Below are positions 41,983 to 53,900 of a stretch of DNA of 64,000 nucleotides, one piece after another (the stretch's first letter is position 1; every line of letters starts with the position of its first letter). The notes beneath the pieces are model-generated. The model searched no databases and was not told where the DNA came from. It was given only the letters and a program-made list of their open reading frames with translations. Origin of the DNA: Sceloporus undulatus. Its lineage: Eukaryota; Chordata; Lepidosauria; Squamata; Phrynosomatidae. A program made the translations under genes and the position numbers. The stretch is taken from positions 114,889,295-114,953,294 of the forward strand of contig NC_056527.1 of the NCBI RefSeq assembly GCF_019175285.1. Reading direction: 5' to 3'.

Positions 41983-44900
41983 CTGTTCAAATGAGAGAGA
42001 AAAGAAGTGTGAAATTGTTGTCCTCTTGATTCCATTTACTTTCACTCAATCATCTCCACCTCCAACCATACCACTTCCATCCCTTCTTTCTGGTAAAGGT
42101 CTAAGGACAGCTTCATAAGTTTACAGATAAATTACCTACTCCCCACAATCAAGTACCTGCATCTGTCAGCTACACAAAGAGTTGACTTATTTTTCTGGCA
42201 AAGGGTTCCATCTGCAGCCCTTGGTCAGCTGGTGCAGACAGAGGTGGCTATTTCAAACCTAAAAGTGTCCCCTGCTGAACTGACCACAACAGAATTTTTA
42301 GGGATGGGAAGGACAGAGGGCATGGTCTAATGAGAAGGTGAAGACAAGATGGAAAGGAAGAAAGTTGGCGGAACTTCCAAAGGGGAATTGCCATTTGGAA
42401 TAAAAAGGATACAAGCATATGGCCTGTGCCTGAAAGCTTCCACTGAAAATGGCAGACTGGGTGAAATGTCTGAAGCGGTTGAGATATCGCATGGAGGAAT
42501 GGTGACACCTCCACTAGGAAGCTCCTATAGGAGAGGACCAAGTCTTGGGTTCCTAGCCTTGGATGTAACATACCTTACCTTTTTTTACCGCTCACTCACC
42601 TGGCACAAAGGATGCCATGCTCCCAAGGGAAGATGGCACGGTAGCAGGAGGCATAGAGGTACCCAGCCTAGTTGGAGATGGTGTCCCTTTGTCTGGCACA
42701 AGCTCATAGCACTTGCTCTCACTCTTGAGCTGGGCCTTGATAGCCTCTTTGAGTCGAGCTAGATGGCCCCTAGAGAAGAGGTGTCCACGGCAAGACACAT
42801 AAAAATCATACTTGACTTCACAGTAGGGGCACTCAGACTGAGCCTGGGCATTGAGGGGGCCTTCATCACCACCGCTGGTACCACCAGTGGATGCCTTAGC
42901 CTTTTTCTCTTTAGCCCTGGCATTCTGAAACCAGACCTGAATTACCCGCTTGGGCAACCCTATCTCCTCGCCTAACACTTCACACTCCTGCATGGTGGGA
43001 GTTCGGTAGGCCTCATAGCAAGCCTTCATGATCTTAAGCTGGAGGCTGGACATTTGTGTGCGATACCGCCGTTGGCCCAAAGAGTCTTGCATGCCTCCAG
43101 ATCCACCATCCATTGCTCGACTCCGCCGGCTGCCAGAGAAATCCAGATCAGTCAATGAAGATGAAGATGAGGATGAATCACTTAGCTCCCCTCCTGACAG
43201 GCTCCGGTCTTCATTCTCCTTGGGCATCTCTTCTTCAACTGTTTCTTCTTGTGTTTGCAGATCAGCAGAGACCTCTGGCTTAGCTGGTAGTGGGTGCAAG
43301 CTCATTGCAGGGAGACTGGAGGTGAAGGAAGCACCATAAAGGATAGGTGGGTCTCGTGGTGAAGGACTGAATTTTGGGAAAGCAGTGGGGAGTCCTGGTG
43401 AGGGCTTACTGTTTGGGTTTGTGGTGCTGGTGTTACACCGAAACTGGCCCTTCCTCTCACGGGCTCTTGTATTCTGGAACCACACTTGGACTACCCTCTT
43501 TTTGAGCCCAACCTCCTCAGAGATACAATCAAGCATCTTTCGGGTGGGATTGGAATCCTGCATGTACCAGCGGTACAGAATCTCCAACTGCTCTGGCAAA
43601 ATAGTAGTGCGCAGGCGCTTGTCCCGCGGGGGCTCACCATCCCCACCTGCCACACTGGCACACTCACTCCCAGTGGGCGATAGACTCCCATCCTCATGCT
43701 TCCGCTTCTGTGCTCGGGATGAATCCGGATAGGCAGTACGTTCGCCATATACTAAGGGTGCCAAATCTAGGGAGGGTTGGGGAGCAGTAGTGGCCAGTGG
43801 AGTTGCTGTTGCTGGCATATGACTGACACAGTGGATACTGAGGAGATCGGCGCTTGAAAATTTAGCTGTGCACTGATCACAGGCATGGTTGCTTGAAATG
43901 TCTGGTGGGTCTGCTGGAACTGGTTGTTCCTCTACGGCTTTTTCTTCAGTACTATCCATCTTAGTTTCTCCCTCTGTCCCTGAAGGCTCCTGTTGCTGCT
44001 GCTCTTCTTCTTCCTCCTCCTGTTCCTCATCCTCAGGGGATTCATTTTCTTCCTCTGCCCCATCTCCATCTCCCTCCTCAGGCTGGTCATTGTAGCATTT
44101 TTTGAGGTGGCGCACCAGTTCAAAGATGCAGCGGAAAGATACCCGGCATTTCTTGCAGGAGGGCTGTGTGTTAGCATTTCCACTGCCCATTCCAGCTTCA
44201 CCACCTCCACACTTTCGGGCCTTCTGGCGGGCATTTTGGAACCAAACCACAATGACTCGGTTTGGCAACCCCAAGAGTGCTGACAGCCGCTCAACTTCTC
44301 CATCTTTGGGGTAAGCACTGGACTCAAAGAAGGATTGTAAAGCCTGAGACTGAAACTCTGTGAATTTGGTACGGGAGAAGCGCCGGGTTGTTGGGAAACT
44401 CCCGCGAAGAGGATCAAGTACTCCAGAGGCACTGCCACCTTCCTCATCTTCCCCTCGAAACCACAGGGATTTTAAGCACTCAGGAGACACGCGGGGGGGT
44501 TCACTTTCTGGTGGTGGCACCACCACAGGCATGGGTTGCATTAAAAAAGGAGGACAGAGGGAGGGAATCTCCAGGGGCAAGGAAGCTGGTGTAACGGTGA
44601 CTGTGGTGGTCTCCATAGAAGTGGTGGTAGTGGTGGTGGTGGTTGTAGTGGCAGCAGACATAGCAGTGGTAGTAGTTTCAATGGGGAGTGTTGGTGGCAT
44701 GGGTGGATACATGCTGTCATAGCTCTTCCGGAACTGTGCAGCGTAGCGATTGAGTGCCTCAAAAGGCAGGAACCGCCGGTGCACATGCTCCTCATGTGTT
44801 TTTAGGATCAGCATGTTGGAGAACTGTTTCCCACAGGCACCACACTGCAGCTTACCCACCGGAGGTCGTGGGGCAATGGTTGGAGCAGCTGCCACAGGCT

Positions 44901-47900
44901 GCTTGCCCTCATTGTACTGGATCACAAGCTCAAAGCCAAAGTTCTCCAGAAGGGCTTTGGCTGCCGTTCGTGATGCCTCATTTCCCGGTTGACTCCCCTC
45001 AGCTTCCTCCACTTCAGCCTCTTCTGTTGGTTCTGGTTTAGAGTTGTTGACAGGTGGTGGTGCTTGCTCCTCCTTGGCTGGCATAGATGGCAGCAGCACA
45101 GGTGGGGTGGTTGGGAGTGTCAGTGCTGGGGTTGCTAAAGCCAACTTGGGGGCCACCTTCAGATCATGTAAATAAAAGGGTAGTAGAAGTTGCTGCTGCT
45201 GCTGCTGCAGTTTTAAGAGGGACTCTGGTACCAATGGAAAAGGTGGAAGAAGCGGGGGTGTAAATATGGGTGTGGGGAAGCGTGGTAGTTCTGCTGTGGA
45301 TGGTGCCAAAAATGGAAGCGCTGGCATCTGCACACAGTTGGGGGCCTCGATTTCCAGCGGTGTCTCACTTGGGTGTTCTGATTCAGTGGGTGGCAGCTCC
45401 ACTTTGCCAGCAGCTTCCATCTTGGCTACACGGGAACGGGTCTGGTGCAGAACTGAGCGCATGTGGATCTCCAAAGTAGAACTCTGGTTGTACGAGACCC
45501 GGCAAGTGGTACATTTGTAGGGCTTGTCTGAAGATGGCTGGAGAGCTCCGGAGGTTCCTGACTCACCCCGGGATGGTGCTGAAGGATCGGCTGAGGCCTT
45601 CTTCATCTTGTGTAGGTGGGAGACAGAGTTGTAGTGCACCAAGAGAATGTTCTTCTGAGTGAAGGATTCCTTACATACCGTACATTTATATGGACGGGCA
45701 GGGTCTAAAAACTTATCTAAGGCAAAATTGGTTGCCTTGCGGTAGGAAAGGGGATGCCGGGGATCTTGGTTGGGAGGGGTAAGCAGTGAGACATCAGGAG
45801 TATCAGATGGAACCTGTGATGGTGGCAGCTGCTCCTCAGATGTAGCATTTGATCGAGAAGGATCTTCATCTTCAGACTCTGGAGGAGCAACTGGAGGAGG
45901 AGGTGGTGGTGGTGGTGGAGGCGGCGGAGGAGGAGGTGGTGGTGGTGGTGGTGAAGAGACAGGAGGTGGCTTTTCTGGAGGGTCTGCAGAAAGAGTAGGG
46001 GAGGCAGGAGGAGGAGGAGATCCAGGACAAAGCATGGAAGCTGGAGGAGTTTTCTCACCCATAGTTAGTGCTGATGAAGGGAAAGGAGAAAAAGAGAGAG
46101 AGAAGATTGTTAGACACACACCTACAAAGTTTGTGTTGGATATTCATCTTGGTCTCCTGGAAGGGGAAAAAAACAATGAGGATGTGAGTGACACCTTAAA
46201 AATTAAGTTTTGTGGATTGTAGATCATGTCAGATGGGTTTCAGCCCACAAAAACTTATGCCAAATTAAAATGTTAATCTTTCAGACAGCAGTTTTTGCTG
46301 TTGTTTTTACACAATAATTTGTGTGCCCCAGCTTAAGTTGGCTTATCTTTCCTGCACCAAGATGGACTGTCCATTGGTGCCCATGAACATACATGCAGAT
46401 GAATCTCCACAATGGACCTCTAGTTGTGTAATAACTTGAGGTGGTAGATTTGAAGGAGGTGTCTAATAATAATAGGTGCAAATCCCTAATGGCACCTCAA
46501 GTGATTCAAGGGGCATACATTTTCTGGTGCAATTTTTAAACTTTTTTAAACTGGAAGAAAATTCAGTATCAGCCCCTTTAAATGAAGACATGCACAATTA
46601 TAGTTGGTTGTACAGCAAACTGTGGTGTTAAGCATTATGATGATAATTAATGTTTATTGCTATTCAAGACATTCATTCATCACTCGTGATCCACCAGGGT
46701 CCCTCAGGCAATGCACAAGCATAACCTTGGCCTTAATTCCTTTCAAAGTGTGTGCTATTTAGAACGGCTACATGTTTGGTGAATTTCTGACAGTGTCCTA
46801 CCAAAGCAATTTGTTCTATTATTACACTTAGCCTCTAATGTTGACTGGTGACTGGTGTTTATTGTGGATCTTCTACAGATTGGTTATAGCATCCTAGGAA
46901 TCTTGAGTTTTCATTTTCAAAATAGCAAACAGAGCTTCTAACCTTTATCACTCCTAAGGATGGAGACCTGAGAAGGCGCTCCACTAAGATCCCAACGGAA
47001 CCTATTGTTCATTCTTCCCCCAGCTGCATTTTCTGCTACCTAGGGAGAAACTGGGTACCAAGCTAGCTGCCCTGACCTCAACTGACAGTCAATAGGGCAC
47101 AGCAAAGCCCTCTCAATTAAAAGATAGAACACTGCTTACCAACAAGGGGGCTCTTGGGTTCATTTCCAGACCCTTGCTCTGAGCTGGGTGTCCCGCCTGG
47201 CTTTGGTGGGTCAGGAGAGAGGCTGAGACCAGGAATAACTTTGGTGGTAAAGGTCATTTCCACAGTGGTGGCCTATAGTGCAATGAGAAGGAAGAGACAA
47301 AGCAGAATTAGAGAAGAAACCTACCTGCCCCTACGTATAGAACTTATAACTGATTATTTCTATAGCACTTAAGATACAAAATGCTGTTGTAACCATTTAA
47401 TGGATGGGAGAACAGCAACTGAAACACATCAGTGTGGCCAGAAGCATTGTCCTGCACCAAAATCAAAACTCATAGAATCAAAATGACACCATATGAAATA
47501 TTTAAACATGGCTACCATGTCACCCTTAACCTTCTCTTCTCCAGGCTAAACATACCCAGCTCCCTAAGCCACTCTTCACAGGGCTTGGTGGTTTCCAGAC
47601 TTTTCACCATTTTAGCTGTCCTCCTCTGGACATTATCCAGTTTGTCAGTATCCTTCCTGAATTGTGGTGCCCAGAACTGGACATTATTCCAGATGAGGTC
47701 TGGCCAAAACAGAACAGAGTGGTACTATTACTTCCTTCGATCTAGACATTATACTGCTATTGATGCAGCCTAGGATCCTAACTCACACAATTCTATCCTG
47801 GTGTTCTGTTTTACTTTCCATTCAGTGCTGACATTGTTTCTCACTATTCTCTTCCATTCTGTCCCTTTTGTCTGCCAGCAGCCTCTTTAGCTGTAGCAGG

Positions 47901-50900
47901 ACAACCAAAGATTCAACAGGTCAAGTTTCCTCCATTGTTCCATGAAAGGAAGGGCTTCACTTCTTAAATTAACTGCCTGCTCTGAAAAGTGGTAAAGAAG
48001 AGCAAAGGAACCTATGCCCCCCCAAAGTGACTTTGGACTACAGCCCCCATTGCCCCCATTGGCAGGAGCTGAAGAGCATTCAAGTCCAACCCCATCTGGA
48101 GAGTCATCAGTTCCCCCAAATTAATGTAATGAACACAGGATCCAAAAGGAAAGCAATTCCATTCAGTCCCATCCATCTTACTTTCCTCTGTCATTAAAGA
48201 GGTGAAAAATCACCAAACAAACTCACTCACCACTAGCAATAGCTTCTCCACACATTCAGGCACCACGTTGTGAATGTGGCTGAGGTGAAAGTGGAGGTTG
48301 GTGCGGCCCACCAGCTGCTCCTGGCACAGCGGGCAGCGGAACTTGGGCTGCACGGCATGCTGGGAGATGGCATGAGCCCGCACAGCTTCTGTGGTCTGGT
48401 CAACATAGTTGCAGTATGGACAGCAGAACACCTGGTTTATAGGAGAGGGGTAAGAGATGGTGTGAGAAAAGAAAAGATTAGTTCCAGTAGGACCAACCAT
48501 CTTGCTTCCTGGCCCTAAAAGCAGTGACTAGCGTATCTATCTTTACTTTACTTTAATCTATCTTTACTGATCATCCCAACTGCAAGAATCATGAAGAAGG
48601 CAAAGGAGTCAGAGCAGGATACAACTAGTGAGACAGTGAGGAAGCAGACCATGGGACATTAATTTTAAAAGGTAGCACATTAGTGTTGGCTATTACTTCT
48701 TAAAAGTTCTCAATGACACACTGTTCGCATGTTACTAACTCTTTTATCAGCTGCTCTGAGTCCCAGTTCTGAGAGAAGAGCAGGATACTACTACTACTAC
48801 TACTACTAATAATAATAATAATAATTTCATTTTGCATTTTCAATTTATTGATATTTGACCCCCCCCCCCCCCAAAATCCTTTAAAATGACCTAAAATAGC
48901 CTATTAATATTAACAGTTCTAGCTGTTATGTCCTTGTTATATCAACCCAAGGTTGCATGTTACAGGTAAAGTCACTGCCTGTAATGCGTTACAGTTGCTC
49001 CTCCCCCAATTGAGGCTTTAACTTTTGCAGCTTTGATTAATATGTTCTCTCTAGGAATCTCTAGGTCTTCCATTACAACTCTATGGTCATCATCTGCCAG
49101 AGATCATGCTGGAGGACCTAGAGATTCCTAGAGAGGCGTTCTCTCAGGTAAAACAATTATTAGTGGGGTTTTTTATTTATGGCTTTTGCAGCAGATGTAC
49201 TTCCAAAGTCTTTGGAGGAGAACAGAAAAAAGATTGAAAAGGTAGAAATGGCAAAGAGAAAGAAGTAAAGCTGGCACGTATAAGAACTTGGCTTCTCCCT
49301 GCCTGCCTTTCTTCGGGTTCCCTTGCTCCTCACCAATTTGCTTTTCATTATTAGCTTTTCCTCTTGTTTATAAACAAAAAACCATGCCAAGCGGCCAAGA
49401 CAAAGTCAATGGTTTAGATATCTTTTAATGGAATGATTCCCAAACTTTGATCACCCAAATGTTTTGGACTTCAGCTCCCAGAAGCCTGACAGTTGGCCAA
49501 GCTGGCAGGGGCTTCTGGGAGGTGAAGTCCAAAACACCTGGAAGAGCAAAGTTTGGGAACCACTGTTTCAATGGAATGATCAGAGAAGTTTCATCTTGGA
49601 ACTGACTGGGTTCCTATAATGTCATCTTCTGCACTTTTCAGTCACATGGTCAAGAATAAAGGCTTGAAACTAGCAATAAGAAGCCATTGGGGAGTGTTAT
49701 TTGTTTTTTTGCCTCAATCACTAGATGTGAGCCAGGCTGAATCTTGCGTGTCCACTGGACATAATAGCAACTGGAAGGATTATTCTAATAATGTATGCCA
49801 ACTTTTACGATTTTGAAAGCATCCAGCCCTTCTGCTCAAGTTGATGGAAGAAACACACAGGGAGGTGTGTGTGTGTGTGTGTGTGTGAAGCTTGAAGTGG
49901 ACATGCGGAGAGACAAAGAATCTTGAGGCTTAAACCCATTTGAATACAGTTTTCAATGGGAGTGGTAAAATGCCAGCAGATTGGCAATCTGGTGTGTTTA
50001 ATGTATTGCAACTTCCTACATTCACAGCTGGCCATGCCCAATCTGTGACCTGCTTTTGCCACCTCCTTGCCCAAGACAAAGACCCATCTCTTCTGTTTTA
50101 ATCCAGCAGTGTTTAGACTGTGATTGATGCAAAAATCTATCTATTGCTTTGGAATTTTTAAGGCCACCTCATTTGAAATGTGGGGAGAGAGTGGGCGCAT
50201 GGCAGTGTTTGTCCGATGGTAGCTTTCAAGCAGAGGAAAACAGTGCCCCAGAGTCATGCAGGCAATCGTTATATGACGGCCCCCTAACTCTTTAACTTCT
50301 ATGCAGTTCCTCCACCCAGACCATGCCATTAAGCCCCACTCACTGTAGTGTCGCCCACACCTCCGGCTTTTGTTTCAGCTTCATCAGAACCTGCAAAAAG
50401 AGAACGGGGGTGGGAAGAGAAAGGAAAGATGCAGTGCAGCTTCTACAGACAACAACTAGGTATCTCTACTTGGAGGGATGTTGGGGAGAGGACCCTGAGG
50501 ATGGCTATGGAACCCCCAGGCTTGCAGATATGATGAGAGAGGAGCTGTTTAGCAGGTGGATGGAGAGGACAACTCTAGACATGGCAAAGGAGGCTATGTG
50601 TGTGAAGCTGTTATCCAGGCACACTGGCCCTGGTCCAGTTCACAGGGCCCCATTCTTGGAAATCAATAGCATGCCAATGCCCAGTGTGACCAACCTTGCA
50701 AGAACTGAGGGCAAAGCCCCCTCTCCACAAGTCTAATGTTCCTTCTGCAGATCTCAGAGGCATTGTTGTGAATGACTGTTTCTTTATCCATGCAGCACAG
50801 TATGTCTCCACTATAGGGAAGGGGAAAAAACATCCCACAGGCTGCATGGGAAGGAGTCTTACCTAGGTTGGGCCATGGGGTTGTTGTGGTGTGCCATGCA

Positions 50901-53900
50901 ATGGAACCATGTACATGGGAAGGAGTACCATTGCAAGATGAAATGCAGGAGGGGAAAAGCAACTCACCAGACGTCCGGATTTTATTCTGCGATTCTTTTT
51001 CAGGGGATGAGACTTCTGATGTAGTTTCCTTCCCTGGAAAGGAGGGAGCCAAAAAGGACACATGAAAATGGAAGAGACGGGTTACTAGCCCTTGATCACT
51101 CCCAGCCTCTGAAATCAAACAATTTCTACCCCCCCCCAAAAAAAAAAAAAACAACAACTGCAGATGGATTTATATTTCTCTCTTCTCTTTTGTATAGGGT
51201 TCTTTTGAAGGCTGGCAGCTGAAAAGTTCAGAAAAATCGAAAGGAAGAAGGGGGGAATAGAGGGAATTCCGGTGCCAACGTTGTGAAAGTCGGAATGACG
51301 CATGATCCAGGACTTTATCCTCGTCAGAGACTAATTAAACTCTCAACCCAAGTGGGATCGTTAATATCGAACGGGCTTGCCTCCCCGCCCGATAGTAGCA
51401 ACCTCACTGCCATTGGCAACTCAATTAACACTATTCAATACACCCGCCAAGACGCTAAGACCTCCATTTCTCACTACCCAGGGTGCCCCCCCACTACTAC
51501 TACTGTAGTTCTAAATACCCCAAAGCTCTTCTTACAAGCACCCCCCAATCCTTCTCCACAGAACACCCCCCCCCACCCACACACACACACACACATCCCT
51601 CACATTTCTACTATGGCCCAACCAAATTCCTTCCTCATCCCTATCCGTCTTCTACTAAACAGTGGCCAAATCATCCCACACTTATAAAAGACCCTATTCC
51701 CAGATCTCTACCCCTTGACTAATCTTGGGTCCTGGCCTACAACCCGCCAACTCCTGACACAGCCCCCTCTCCCCCATGTTGTATTATAAAAACGATCCTT
51801 GTTGACTTCTGCACACAGGTAGGGATGGAGGGGTCAATGGTGTTTTGAAAGATAAATTGAAGCTGGGAACAGGGCCAACTGGCATCGCTTGGACAGACGT
51901 CCCCCGGGCACAGGAGGCAAGAGATTCAGGGGCGGGGGACAGTTACCAGCTGGGGGAAGGAGGGAGGGAATGGCAGAGGGAGAGAAATAGAGAGAAATAT
52001 ATCTTTCCTCCTTACTTCCCTCCCCCCTCCCGCTGCTTATGGTCCCTACATCTCTCTTTCTCATTTCTCTTCTCCTTCATTCTTCCTGCAGGTTGCTAGG
52101 CAACCACCCCAGTATCTGTCATAATCCATTATGAAGGGGGGGGAGGGAGAGGTTGGTGGTGGAAGAGGAAGGAGGAGGATGGAACGCATTCAGCCGCTTC
52201 GCGCTTCGCCATCCACAGACATAGGCGTGCATTAAGCAGAGAGCAAAGGGGAAGCCAGGCTGGGGGTGGGGTGGGTGGAAATGGAGGAATGGCATGAAAT
52301 TTGGACCATGCCTTTGATCCTCTGACAACCCCACCTGAACGGCTCCTGCTAGCCACCACCTTCACAAAATTGTGCCTTCTTGCAGCCATTCTATGGATTG
52401 GCTTTTGGGACTGTCTTTCCCAGCCCCAGAGATTTCTACTATATATATTCATGTATAAGTCTAGAAATTTTAGTCAAAAAATTGACCCAAAAAACCTCTC
52501 TGCTTAATGCACGCCTATGTCTGTGGGTCCAAGGGTCAATGTAAGTACTGTACTTTAACTCTTATTTTTTAAAAAGGGATCATCCCCTGGTCAAAAGCAA
52601 GAGTGAAATCTGTTTCTGGAGGCACTGACCCTCGTCTGCTCTCTTATCCATCCAGCGTTTAGTGTGAATACAAAAGTTATGCCTGCTGGAATCTTGTAAA
52701 TTCTTTGGCATTGTTTTCCTTGCTCCATTCTTTAGATCCTTTGTTACATACCCCTAAGTTTTATCCTCGATTTATCCATGGGTCATATCAAAATTCATAT
52801 AAGTTTGGCCCCAAAACCTGCCCTCAACTTATACTTGAGGTTGACTTACAGTTAAGTATAGACAGTATATATTACCCTTCACTGAAAATCTGCAGCCTGC
52901 CTTATTCCATGTTTTGTTTTTTGTCTTTGGAAAAAAACCCTAAAATAATCACCGCCATTGCTGGATATGGGTGTATGTGCTGCCCGCAATGGCCGACCTG
53001 CAGGATCATTACTGGCGATGTTTGCGGGAGCAAAACAGATGTATCTCTCAAGACCCGGAGTGCTCTCCCCATTCTGAAGTAGCTGGAGGCGCCACTGGCC
53101 ATGAGCATCACGATGCTGAGGGGACCGGAGGTGCTGGATCATCAATAGGCGGTTTGGAGTATCCGTGTTGCATAGGAGGCAGCGGAACTGGGTAGATTCA
53201 GGACCTGCTGTGGATGTTGCTGATGTTGCCTCCATTTCCAGAAGAAACTGATGGTAGAAAACAAAAGAACTGCAGCTAGCAAGAGGGGACCAGAATCACA
53301 GAAAGGGATCACAAGACACATCTAATCCAACTTCACCACCAATACAAGAATCTGTTCATATATGTCTAATATGTAACTCATTTTTGGACTAGACATCTTT
53401 TCTACCCAATCTCACCCATACACTTTTTAGCTTCTCATAGAATCATAGAGTTGGAAAAGACCACAGGGACCATCCAATCCAACCCCCTGCCCTGCAGGAA
53501 TACACAATCAAAGTACTCCTGACAGATGGCCATCCAGCCTCTGTTTAAAGACCTCCAAAGAAGGAGACTCCACCATGTTCCAAGGAAGCATCTTGCACTC
53601 TTGAACAGCTCTTACTGCCAGGAAGTACCTCCCAATGTTGAGGTAGAATCTTTTTTCCTGTAGCTTGCATCCCTTGTTTCAGGTTCTATTCTCTGGAGCA
53701 GCAGAGAACAAGCTTGCTCCATCCTTAATATGACACCCCTTCAAATACTTAAACAGGGCTGTTGTATCACCTCTTAACCTTCTCTTCTCCAGGCTAAACA
53801 TCCTCAGCTCCCTAAGTCGTTCCTCATAGGGCATGGTTTCCAGACCCTTCACCATTTTGGCTGCTCTCCTCTGGACACACTCCAGCTTTTCAACATCCTT

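Larger units (their letters stand above)
48432..50343 (-). other. ZFHX2: ZFHX2 intron 5
   Basis: Holds an L2-like tail with CTA/ATA microsatellite (48752-48830), a C run at about 48860, a truncated Tigger-like MITE (48992-49185), a palindromic MITE (49427-49567) and a GT microsatellite at 49865-49886. No extra exon seen. Confidence 0.6.

Noticed and set aside
45770-46222. 150-codon glycine-rich + strand frame
   Set aside because: It is the antisense shadow of the ZFHX2 polyproline tract.
50323-50736. 137-codon + strand frame
   Set aside because: Antisense to ZFHX2 exon 5 and intron; no domain and no splice or promoter support.
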